7,762 nucleotides of DNA from Ferruginibacter sp. (GCA_025362765.1 JANYFI010000802.1:1-7762); one strand, 5' to 3'. Shown: positions 1 through 6,872, counted from the stretch's first letter. Notes: generated from the sequence alone by a model not told the origin. Numbers and translations are program-made.

Positions 1-398
1 ATATCATTAAACGATTTTTCAAAACGCTTCAGCGATTCTATTTGCAACCAGCGTAAACCACCCCGCATAGGTACCTGGTTTTCCGGCATATCTTTTACAA
101 TAAACTCAATAAAGTCTGGCACTTTGGCGTCTGTGGCGCTTCCGCTTACGTTATCTTTTGGTATAATGATATCTGCCAAAATTGTAATAGTTGCCATTTC
201 TTCTTTTGTAAAAAATGTTTCTGCATTTAGTTTTTTAATCACTTCCAGTTCTTCGGGTGTGCGGCTTAAATCTACTGCTGTAGCAGGTTCTGTTGATGCC
301 GTGGCTGCCTTTTTATCAGCAGGGTTGCAACTCTCTATCAACATGCCGGTGGCTGCAGTGCCTACCAATAAAGCTTTGATCGATTTACGTCTGTCCAT
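1..398 (-). CDS. Gluconate 2-dehydrogenase subunit 3 family protein, Tat lipoprotein (3' end cut by window edge)
   Basis: Reading minus from the ATG at 398 gives 132 open codons up to the window edge, so the C-terminus is missing. The N-terminus has twin arginines (MDRRKSIK), a hydrophobic stretch (residues 9-21) and a lipobox-like IESC with Cys24, which together look like a Tat-exported lipoprotein signal. A low-complexity Ala/Thr linker (about 27-42) follows, then the conserved domain (about 48 onward), with FFTKEEMATITILADIIIP and the VPDFIEF segment typical of the gluconate 2-dehydrogenase subunit 3 family (PF13618). In known FAD-dependent sugar dehydrogenases this small subunit escorts the folded catalytic subunit through the Tat pathway and anchors it in the periplasm. 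The gene starts 45 bp after the GMC oxidoreductase stop on the same strand, so co-transcription and complex formation are likely. The exact substrate is not visible. The family assignment is firm; lipidation is inferred. Confidence 0.85.
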   Translation of the reverse strand, partial: MDRRKSIKALLVGTAATGMLIESCNPADKKAATASTEPATAVDLSRTPEELEVIKKLNAETFFTKEEMATITILADIIIPKDNVSGSATDAKVPDFIEFIVKDMPENQVPMRGGLRWLQIESLKRFEKSFND

Positions 399-412
399 AA
401 AAATATTTTTAT
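397..412. repeat. 16-bp perfect A/T palindrome over a start codon
   Basis: ATAAAAATATTTTTAT reads the same on both strands. It includes the last two bases read of the CAT that encodes the ATG of the small-subunit gene and extends into its leader. It could be a protein-binding site, a weak AU hairpin at the ribosome landing site, or a chance product of A/T-rich composition. A second A/T palindrome sits just upstream of the metalloprotease start. Confidence 0.4.
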
Positions 413-443
413 TATTTATGCGCTGTTTTTAAAATAATTGCTG

Positions 444-2186
444 TTAGATATTCTGTTTTTTCAACTGATCAACAATGTATTCACTCGCCCTCATTGATAA
501 GGCAAGAATGGTCCATGTAATATTTTTATCACCCTGCGAAACAAACTGGCCCCCATCTACATTGAATAAATTTTTGCAGTCATGTGCCTGGCTCCATTTG
601 TTGAGTGCAGAAGTTTTTTTATCATCGCCCATGCGAACGGTACCTGCTTCATGAATAATATTGCCTGGGTTTGCAAGGCCATATTCGTTGTCTTTATTAT
701 CATCTCCCCAGGTAATTACAGCACCCATTTTGTGCATAATTTCCCTGAAAGATTCTTTCATATGTTTTGCCTGGTTAACTTCCTGCTCGGAGTATTTTGT
801 ATTAAATCTTAAAACAGGGATGCCGAATTTGTCAACCACATTGGGATCGATCTCGCAATAGTTGCTGGCCAAAGCCAACGCTTCACCACGCCCTGCCATA
901 CCAACATTTGCACCGTATAAATACCGCTGATCTTCTTTTAAGGAAGCGCCATATCCGCCAGCTTCTTTTGTTTTTCCATTGATAGACACTTTGCCATTTT
1001 GGCCTTGTATGCCCATACCAATACCGTATCCTGGCTGCTCCATACCTCCACCGTACTCAATATGATAGCCTCTTGCAAAATCAAGTTTCTTATTATCGCC
1101 CCACCATGGAGTGTACACATGCATGCCACCCACACCATCTTCATTGTATCTTTTACGGCCCATTAACTGGGGCAGGTAACCACCCATGGACGCACCTGTT
1201 GAATCATGTAAATATTTTCCTACCACATTGCTCGAATTACCAATACCATTGGGATGTTGTGCGGATTTTGAATTCAGCATGAGCCTTGCACTTTCGCAGG
1301 CACTGGCCGCCAGAATTACTACCTTGCCTTGCACCTGGTATTCCTGCATGTCTTCTTTAAGCACATAAGAAACACCGGTGGCCAACCCATTACTCGGATT
1401 GGTCAATACTTCTCTTACCATGGCATTGGTTACCAGGTCTACATTGCCAGTTGCGATGGCTGGTTTTATCAATACAGAGGAAGAAGAAAAATCACCATAC
1501 ACTTTGCAGCTACGGCCACACTGCGCACAAAAAAAACAGGCGCCTCTATCTTTATTTATTGGTTTGGTAAGGATGGATAACCGGGAAGGAATAACCGGAA
1601 TACCAATACTATTACCAGCATTTTTTATAAATATTTCGTGCAGCCTTGGTTTGGGTGGCGGCAGAAAAAAACCATCCGGGTCGTTTAGGCGTCCTTCATT
1701 GGTGCCAAACACGCCAATCATTTTATCAATCCTGTCATAGAACGGTTTTACATCATCGTAGCTAATCGGCCAGTCGTCGCCCAGTCCATCTACACTTTTA
1801 TGTTTAAAATCAACTGGTCCAAAACGTAAAGAAATTCTCCCCCAGTGATTTGTACGGCCACCTACCATACGGGCACGCCACCATTCCCATTTATCGCCGG
1901 GTGCATGGGTAAAGGGCTCGCCTTCGATGTCCCAGCCATGGTAACAGCCATCAAAGTCTCCAAATGGCCTAAACTTCGTACCGGCGCCTCTACGGGCAGA
2001 TTCCCAGGGGTTTTTTAATTGTGAGGAATGAATGGCGGGATCAAAATTAGCGCCTGCCTCTAAAAGGCACACCTTTAAACCTGCATTGGCCAGCACATAT
2101 GCTGCCATACCGCCGCCTGCGCCGGAACCTACAATAACCGCATCGTATTGTTTAGGTTGTTTTTTAATTTGCAAACTATCGCCCAT
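444..2186 (-). CDS. FAD-dependent GMC family oxidoreductase (probable sugar/polyol dehydrogenase large subunit)
   Basis: A 580-residue protein of normal length for bacterial GMC dehydrogenases. The FAD-binding Rossmann motif GSGAGGG is at 20-26, with the ribose-binding acidic residue at E43 in LLEAG. The second GMC signature, MVGGRTNHWG, is at 107-116. The C-terminal catalytic region has HEAGTVRMG (H512), and N555 in DKNITWT takes the place of the second catalytic His/Asn. Four cysteines, C217, C220, C223 and C227 (CX2CX2CX3C), suggest an iron-sulfur cluster. The protein has no signal peptide, matching a Tat hitchhiker carried by the downstream lipoprotein partner. In this family the enzyme oxidises a sugar or sugar-alcohol hydroxyl and passes electrons via FAD to a cytochrome or quinone; glucoside 3-dehydrogenase, glucose dehydrogenase or gluconate dehydrogenase activity are all possible. 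The start at 2186 is the first Met before the Rossmann fold. The reading frame is intact, including across a run of A's near 1529-1536. Confidence 0.93.
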   Translation of the reverse strand: MGDSLQIKKQPKQYDAVIVGSGAGGGMAAYVLANAGLKVCLLEAGANFDPAIHSSQLKNPWESARRGAGTKFRPFGDFDGCYHGWDIEGEPFTHAPGDKWEWWRARMVGGRTNHWGRISLRFGPVDFKHKSVDGLGDDWPISYDDVKPFYDRIDKMIGVFGTNEGRLNDPDGFFLPPPKPRLHEIFIKNAGNSIGIPVIPSRLSILTKPINKDRGACFFCAQCGRSCKVYGDFSSSSVLIKPAIATGNVDLVTNAMVREVLTNPSNGLATGVSYVLKEDMQEYQVQGKVVILAASACESARLMLNSKSAQHPNGIGNSSNVVGKYLHDSTGASMGGYLPQLMGRKRYNEDGVGGMHVYTPWWGDNKKLDFARGYHIEYGGGMEQPGYGIGMGIQGQNGKVSINGKTKEAGGYGASLKEDQRYLYGANVGMAGRGEALALASNYCEIDPNVVDKFGIPVLRFNTKYSEQEVNQAKHMKESFREIMHKMGAVITWGDDNKDNEYGLANPGNIIHEAGTVRMGDDKKTSALNKWSQAHDCKNLFNVDGGQFVSQGDKNITWTILALSMRASEYIVDQLKKQNI

Positions 2187-2738
2187 GTAAAGAATATGAT
2201 TTTTTAATGCGTTAAATGAAAAATATCAAAATGAAAAATACAAAAGTTTTAGGTCTTGCAATCACTCCGTGTAAACTTTTTATGTTTTTATTGATGAATG
2301 GAATTTATAGCAGTCTTTAATAAGTAATTTTAAAAATGTGTTAAAGTGATATAAGATATTAGATGCTGACTCTTCAGCCACGTTTTAATGGCACGCTGCT
2401 ATTGCGTCTTATGCAACCGGCAAAACAGAAATTATTTATTGTGATTATAATCTTTATATAATGAAACGGCATGGTGGTGCAGAAAAAATGGGATTGATAT
2501 TTGTACTAATTCATTCGGGCAGATGTAATGGCAGAAAGGCATATCGGGGGCGCTTTTAAGGCAATAATACCGATACTGTGACTTTCGAAAAATCGATGGG
2601 CGCAATATGAGTGGAGGCGATTTTTGTTCTGCTTCAGGAGGTTGTATTGTGTTCACAACTGTGGACGCTCACTGCGGCATTCTACTTTAATTTACGTATT
2701 TTGAGTGGTACTTTTTTAGCTAATTAAAAATTTACAAT
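2187..2738. other. 552-bp intergenic region without a convincing gene
   Basis: This stretch lies between the divergently oriented GMC gene (minus) and the inhibitor gene (plus), so it must hold the upstream regions of both. The part next to the GMC start is A/T-rich and contains a tenfold repeat unit ATGAAAAATA at 2216-2225 and again at 2231-2240. The part from about 2380 to 2690 is visibly richer in G and C than the flanking spacer. Its only open frame of note, a 74-codon minus frame at 2432-2656, has no recognisable domain, signal peptide or supporting neighbour. A 10-bp palindrome GATTATAATC lies at 2443-2452. No terminator, tRNA-like fold or transposase remnant could be recognised. It may be a decayed gene or a lineage-specific dispersed repeat. 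Confidence 0.5.
2588..2625. repeat. 8-bp inverted repeat with 22-nt spacer
   Basis: AAAAATCG (2588-2595) and CGATTTTT (2618-2625) are exact inverted copies separated by 22 bases. The right arm ends in five T's, so on the plus strand it faintly resembles a terminator, but the stem is short, low in GC and the loop is long. No gene on the plus strand ends just before it. It is recorded as a structural feature only. Confidence 0.25.
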
Positions 2739-3032
2739 ATGATTTCATTGCATTTATCACTCAACGAAAAAAAAGAACTCCGTTTTTCCGGTCTTGGCAC
2801 AGCAGGCTATATCTGGAAATGTAACCTTGATGATGAAACAAAATTAAAGGTGGAGAAAACTTTTGCAGGTACGGATAAAACAGCAACTCCTACGGGCGCG
2901 AGTAGTGATGAAGTTTTTTACCTCACTGCCTTAAAAAAAGGAACAGTAAATGCCACTTTCATTCAATTCCGTTCATGGGAACCAGAAGCGTCAGCTATAA
3001 AAAAAGAAAATTATAGTATTGAAATTAGTTAA
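2739..3032 (+). CDS. Probable chagasin-like (I42) peptidase inhibitor, divergent
   Basis: A 97-residue protein close to the usual size of the chagasin/ICP fold (about 110). Three segments line up with the three inhibitory loops of that family. GLGTAGYIW (18-26) corresponds to the L2 loop NPTTGYxW. PTGASSDEVFYLTALKKGT (51-69) corresponds to the glycine-rich L4 loop and the strand after it (typically PGxGGxxxFxFxALKxG). RSWE (78-81) corresponds to the L6 loop RPWE. Family members block papain-like cysteine peptidases by inserting these loops in the active-site cleft. Here the L4 Gly-Gly is Ser-Ser and the L6 Pro is Ser, so potency or target may differ. There is no signal peptide, and the start at 2739 follows an A/T-rich leader with stops upstream, so it is predicted to be cytoplasmic. 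It stands alone on the plus strand, tail to tail with the metalloprotease gene, 43 bp apart. The assignment rests on loop patterns rather than a profile search. Confidence 0.7.
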   Translation: MISLHLSLNEKKELRFSGLGTAGYIWKCNLDDETKLKVEKTFAGTDKTATPTGASSDEVFYLTALKKGTVNATFIQFRSWEPEASAIKKENYSIEIS

Positions 3033-3075
3033 GCAATTGCCTACTATCATACTTTTTTGTACCTATCCCGCTGTT

Positions 3076-5247
3076 TTATTCCTTAATAATTTTTTTCACT
3101 ATTACCCCGTCAGCAAATACCGCCCTTACAATGTATACTCCGGCCGGGTATCTTGTTACATCGAAGTTATAGAGCGTTGATCCCGTTCCCGAAATATTGG
3201 TTTCGGCAATTTTTTGTCCAAAAAAATTAAATAACTGTATACTTTTTAAACCAACAGGGTTAGGATAAAACTGAACCGCCACATTGTTTTTTACCGGGTT
3301 AGGTGTTACCAAAAAGCCGGTCTTTTTTAAATTGGGATTAATGGTGATGGTGCGGATATTAATATCATCCAGGTATATATTGTTTTCATTGCCGGTAGTA
3401 TTTCTAAAAACCAGCATTATTTTGCCCTGGTTAATAAAACCAGTAAGATTTATGGAGTCTTTCCGCCATTCACTGGCGGCAGGAACAAAAGCATCCAACC
3501 TAGGTGCCAGGGTTGTTATAAGTGAAGAATCCCATTTTTTATACAAACTGGTATAAGTAACTCCACAATCTTTACTTACCAGTACCTCAAGTGTATCCCA
3601 ATTATTGCCAACTGTATTGATGTCTGAATAAACCGATGCGGCTACCTGGAAAGTGAAAAAAGCAGAATCCACATTAGACAGGTTTACTTCAGGTAAACGC
3701 AGGTCATCTTTTTCAAACAGGTTTGTATAATCAGCGTTTCTAATTACAGCACTTGCATTTCCCGTTTTCGCAGCGGTTGTTGTTCGTTCCCAGGTAATGC
3801 CTTTATCAGGGTTTATAATGTCCCAGGCTTGTGGAGGAAATGTATTGCCTTCAAAGCCTTCTGAAATAGTTGATACCGGGTCAAAGTACTGTACAGTTGT
3901 GGTCAGTGTATCATTGGCGTTGTTTTGATCAGTGCCGGCGTTGGGCGCAGTAACAAATATTTTTACCTGGTGTATGCCGGCAGTAATGGTTACGGCATTT
4001 AATGTAACGCTGCTTGTAGCTAATGAGGCGAGTGTACCAGTCCAGGCATAAGTAACGGGTCCGCCATTATCAATAACGGTTTTTATCGTCAAAGAACTTA
4101 AGGTTTGCAGTCCCATGTTGCGAATAGTTACCTGCGGTATAAATGAGCTGGCACAAATTCGATTAACTGGCGCATCAATTGTTTTTAACTGTGCATCCAG
4201 CGTTTTAAGTGCCACAGGCGTGCAGCCATCAGAGGTAGTTAGCGAGAGCCGGTTGGTTAGCAGGGCGGTCTGCATGCGTACGGCCTGCCCTTTTGTGAAC
4301 AGCACAAGACAAGGATCAAAACTGTAATCCATATAATTCTCGTACATGATGCCATTGCCGGTTGGGGTGCAATTATCTGTTTTTATACCACTATAACAAC
4401 CTGTAGTAGCGTCGGCCTGGTTGGGCGTATCATCCACAAAATCGCTGCCGGTGCAGGCACCGTTATCGTCACCCCAGATATGATATAAATTGAAATAGTG
4501 GCCGGTTTCGTGCGTAAGGGTTTTGCCGCCATTGTACTGTAGGTAATCTTTATCAGTGGAGCCGGGCAATGAACGATAATCAATCACAACACCTTGTTCC
4601 AGGGGAGCACCGTCATTTGGGAAAGTAGCATACCCCAATAATTTATTTGTCAAAGGGCAAATCCATACATTGAAATATTTGTCGCCATTCCACATATCAA
4701 CACCACCAGTACCAATATGTTTTACGCCGTCGTTGCTGTTTGTAAAAGAAGTTTGAGTGGTAGTTATTCTCTCAATTCCGGTAGTAATGTCGCCTGAAGG
4801 ACTACGCTGCGCCAGGCAAAACTGAATACCTGAGTTACCAATAAGTGGTTTAAAATATGACGGAACATTGGAAGTATCACTATTGGAACCAGAGTAATCT
4901 TTATTCAACACATCCAATTGTGCCATTATTTGTGCATCTGTTACCAGTGATTGGTTGGCTAGTACAACGTGAAATATTACCGGGATGGTATAGGCTGCCT
5001 GTGGCCTTGCACCGGCGCTGCCACCCACCAATAATTTGGCAGTTCTATCCTGCACTGTTTTATTAAATCGGTCGAGTTGTTGGTTAAAGCGGGCTTTAAA
5101 AGCGGGATCATTTTTAAATTTTTGGTTTAAACGAATCATCGTAGCACATTTTTCCTGGGGGATTAGCTGACTTTGTTTTTGAGCAGACAGGTCTGAAAAA
5201 ACGCCATTGAGTAACAATAAAAAAGGCACAGCGAATAAATTCTTCAT
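3076..5247 (-). CDS. Secreted M43 (pappalysin/ulilysin-type) zinc metalloprotease with T9SS sorting domain
   Basis: A 723-residue protein. A signal peptide spans residues 1-22 (cut after LSA, before Q23). The propeptide segment EKCATM holds C34, placed like the cysteine-switch residue of pro-ulilysin that blocks the zinc. The catalytic domain spans about 86-342: the zinc site HETGHYFNLYH has ligands H246, H250 and H256 and general base E247, and the Met-turn ENYMDYS has M306. Next come a CARDB-like beta-sandwich (about 350-455), a jelly-roll 'choice-of-anchor J'/MAM-like domain (about 460-632, starting SEGFEG and ending IYLDDINI), and a C-terminal T9SS type A sorting domain (about 645-723, TPNP, GQKI, YPAGVYIVR, ending VKKIIKE). 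It is expected to cross the outer membrane by T9SS and degrade extracellular proteins or peptides. The specific substrate is unknown. The gap of 190 bp to the next upstream gene suggests its own promoter. Confidence 0.93.
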   Translation of the reverse strand: MKNLFAVPFLLLLNGVFSDLSAQKQSQLIPQEKCATMIRLNQKFKNDPAFKARFNQQLDRFNKTVQDRTAKLLVGGSAGARPQAAYTIPVIFHVVLANQSLVTDAQIMAQLDVLNKDYSGSNSDTSNVPSYFKPLIGNSGIQFCLAQRSPSGDITTGIERITTTQTSFTNSNDGVKHIGTGGVDMWNGDKYFNVWICPLTNKLLGYATFPNDGAPLEQGVVIDYRSLPGSTDKDYLQYNGGKTLTHETGHYFNLYHIWGDDNGACTGSDFVDDTPNQADATTGCYSGIKTDNCTPTGNGIMYENYMDYSFDPCLVLFTKGQAVRMQTALLTNRLSLTTSDGCTPVALKTLDAQLKTIDAPVNRICASSFIPQVTIRNMGLQTLSSLTIKTVIDNGGPVTYAWTGTLASLATSSVTLNAVTITAGIHQVKIFVTAPNAGTDQNNANDTLTTTVQYFDPVSTISEGFEGNTFPPQAWDIINPDKGITWERTTTAAKTGNASAVIRNADYTNLFEKDDLRLPEVNLSNVDSAFFTFQVAASVYSDINTVGNNWDTLEVLVSKDCGVTYTSLYKKWDSSLITTLAPRLDAFVPAASEWRKDSINLTGFINQGKIMLVFRNTTGNENNIYLDDINIRTITINPNLKKTGFLVTPNPVKNNVAVQFYPNPVGLKSIQLFNFFGQKIAETNISGTGSTLYNFDVTRYPAGVYIVRAVFADGVIVKKIIKE

Positions 5248-5253
5248 CGATAG

Positions 5254-5270
5254 ATTTTATAGTATAAAAT
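5254..5270. repeat. 17-bp perfect A/T palindrome just upstream of the metalloprotease start codon
   Basis: ATTTTATA-g-TATAAAAT: two exact 8-base inverted arms around a single central G, ending 6 bp before the minus-strand ATG at 5247. The one-base centre is better suited to a dimeric DNA-binding protein or an A/T-rich promoter core than to a tight RNA hairpin. In the transcript it would also lie in the ribosome-binding zone. No Shine-Dalgarno sequence is present, as is normal in Bacteroidota. The function is inferred only. Confidence 0.45.
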
Positions 5271-5437
5271 TACAAAAGCCGGAGAACTTTAAAGTAAACA
5301 AACGGTTAACGGCTAAAGTATATTGGTTAGTTAAGTGGTAAATGTTTTCGTTAGTATTGATATACTCAATAGTAAATATACAGATAAAGCGGTTGTTTTG
5401 TTTTTCAGTGAAGGCTGCTGCGTTAAAATAAAACTCA

Positions 5438-6583
5438 TCAGTGCTGAATCACCAGTTTTTGCACCGTAGTTCCTGTTGCATCAATGGATCTTACAAAATA
5501 TAGACCCGCCGGAATACCGGCAATATTTATTTTACAGTTGCCAACAGTAGTTCTTACCGACAACATTTTTTCGCCTGTGTTACTGATAATAGCCACCCAC
5601 CCGTTTTGTACTGTATTACTTATGATTAAAAAATCCTTTGCAGGGTTGGGCGATAGCTTTAAAGTTGCTTTTTTTGATGCAATCGCCACCGTAGGGCTGT
5701 AAAGAAATTTCCCGTCGGTGTCAATCATCTTCAACCGGTAATAACGGGTTTCCTCACCATCATTGTCGGGCCTAAAGTTATAGTCGTACAACAATTTTCC
5801 ACCGGGCTTCATTGCAATTTTTATAAAGTTATTGCCTGTTTTACTTTCCTCTATTTCGTAGCTGGCATATCCATCTTCGCTTACTTGCCATTGCAAATGG
5901 GTATTGTCTCCTTCCTTTCGTCCTGTAAAAGCAAGTAGTTTTACTGGCAATGGTGCAGATCTTACAAGAGTAATATCATCAAAATAAACATTAATAGCAG
6001 GAGGATTTAAAATGAGTTTTGTTTGCAGCCTGATTCTGATAATTCTTGTATTAACCGGTGCAACTCTTGTATCTGTATAAGGATTCCATTCACTGCCAGA
6101 GCCGTCATAATAAGATTGCCAAATGCTTGCGTAACTTACACCCAGTATGTTATTGGCTGCATCAAGATAGTCCACAATAAATCGCCCCTGGTCTGTTTGG
6201 TTACTTACCGGCGTTTGCATATATCCTTTAAAAGTATAAGGCATAGTTCCTGCATCAATTGCCGCCGCATCAACAGATACATCAATATCCTGTCGCAGTT
6301 CAAAAGGCCCCTGAAAAAAAGTAGCGCAACCAGAATAAAAAACCGTTCCACCTGCGGCACCAGTAGTATGGTCAAAAGGATAATTGACAGACCCGTCGGG
6401 TATCATAGTCCAGTTTAGAAAATTGTTCGTGGGTGCCAAATTACAAGTAGATGCTCCCTGACTGATAATACTCCATCCTGTTCCACGCGGTAAATCTTCT
6501 GCGTTAGAATTTACTACTAAATTCTGCGCCTGCGGAGTGGTGAAATAGAAAACAGCGGCAAATAAAAGTACAATTTTTTTCAT
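5438..6583 (-). CDS. Secreted multidomain beta-sandwich protein with T9SS sorting domain, function unknown
   Basis: A 381-residue protein. The signal peptide is about residues 1-19 (cut after PQA). Mature residues 21-208 form a galactose-binding-like beta-sandwich: it opens with NLVVNSNAED and GW, continues through the VDAAAIDAGTMPYTFKGYM strand pattern and ends in NVYFDDITLV. This resembles the F-box-associated/CBM-like domains found in secreted bacterial proteins. Residues about 212-300 (LPVKLLAFTGRKEG, LQWQVSED, YEIEES, YYRLKMIDTDGK) form the fibronectin-III-like linker common before T9SS sorting domains. Residues about 305-381 form a type A sorting domain with LSPNPAKD (310-317) and GIPAGLYFVR (356-365), ending QKLVIQH. 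There are no catalytic motifs. It is likely a surface-attached or released adhesin or carbohydrate-binding protein. It lies 190 bp upstream of the metalloprotease gene on the same strand and is probably a separate unit. Confidence 0.85.
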   Translation of the reverse strand: MKKIVLLFAAVFYFTTPQAQNLVVNSNAEDLPRGTGWSIISQGASTCNLAPTNNFLNWTMIPDGSVNYPFDHTTGAAGGTVFYSGCATFFQGPFELRQDIDVSVDAAAIDAGTMPYTFKGYMQTPVSNQTDQGRFIVDYLDAANNILGVSYASIWQSYYDGSGSEWNPYTDTRVAPVNTRIIRIRLQTKLILNPPAINVYFDDITLVRSAPLPVKLLAFTGRKEGDNTHLQWQVSEDGYASYEIEESKTGNNFIKIAMKPGGKLLYDYNFRPDNDGEETRYYRLKMIDTDGKFLYSPTVAIASKKATLKLSPNPAKDFLIISNTVQNGWVAIISNTGEKMLSVRTTVGNCKINIAGIPAGLYFVRSIDATGTTVQKLVIQH

Positions 6584-6670
6584 GCAGTAGGTTTGTATAA
6601 TTGAATATCGGTTTTTCGTGTAAGATCGATGAAATAAAGCATTAAAATTTATAAATGCACAAGTTATTTA

Positions 6671-6768
6671 TTTAAAATGTTATGCAAAGGCGGTATAAAA
6701 ATACAGGATACAAATAAATAATGATCGGCAACAAAGGGTGATTTTTAAGAAAAACTTTAAAATGTTAT
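6671..6768. repeat. Pair of 13-bp direct repeats
   Basis: TTTAAAATGTTAT occurs at 6671-6683 and again at 6756-6768, 85 bp apart start to start, roughly eight helical turns. Both copies lie in the divergent spacer. The composition is low complexity, so chance is possible, but 13 exact bases in about 300 bp is longer than expected. Possible paired regulator sites. Confidence 0.4.
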
Positions 6769-6797
6769 AATCGGTTTAAAAACAAACATGATGAACA

Positions 6798-6830
6798 ATC
6801 ATATTTAAAGTGGAGAAAGATCATATTTAA
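6798..6830. repeat. Pair of 11-bp direct repeats spaced 22 bp, upstream of pckG
   Basis: ATCATATTTAA occurs at 6798-6808 and 6820-6830. The 22-bp period is about two turns of B-DNA, placing both copies on the same face, as tandem activator or repressor sites often are. They lie 70-102 bp before the pckG start codon, a usual place for activator sites. A regulator cannot be named from the sequence. Confidence 0.4.
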
Positions 6831-6872
6831 TTAATCTTTTTTGATGAATTTTTGTATCTAGTTAGTTAAAAA

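Noticed and set aside
124..432. 102-codon open frame on plus
   Set aside because: It is antisense to the start of the dehydrogenase small-subunit gene, whose minus-strand translation shows a clear Tat lipoprotein signal and family domain.
1529..1536. Run of eight A's inside the GMC gene as a possible frameshift site
   Set aside because: The frame is intact on both sides and the translation continues through the conserved cysteine cluster.
1378..1740. 120-codon open frame on plus
   Set aside because: Lies fully antisense to the GMC oxidoreductase gene, including its cysteine cluster; no family resemblance.
2432..2656. 74-codon open frame on minus inside the intergenic region
   Set aside because: No recognisable domain, no signal peptide, unusual composition rich in Tyr/His/Pro/Cys, and no gene context; treated as a chance frame or a decayed remnant.
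2697..2703. TATTTTG as a possible promoter -7 element for the inhibitor gene
   Set aside because: It is one base shorter than TAnnTTTG and has no TTG at the expected distance upstream.
3033..3075. Bidirectional terminator between the converging inhibitor and metalloprotease genes
   Set aside because: Only a short GCAATTGC palindrome and T/A runs are seen; no GC-rich stem long enough to call a terminator.
6023..6418. 131-codon open frame on plus, Arg/Cys/Ile rich
   Set aside because: Antisense to the conserved beta-sandwich of the T9SS-sorted protein; biased composition typical of a shadow frame.
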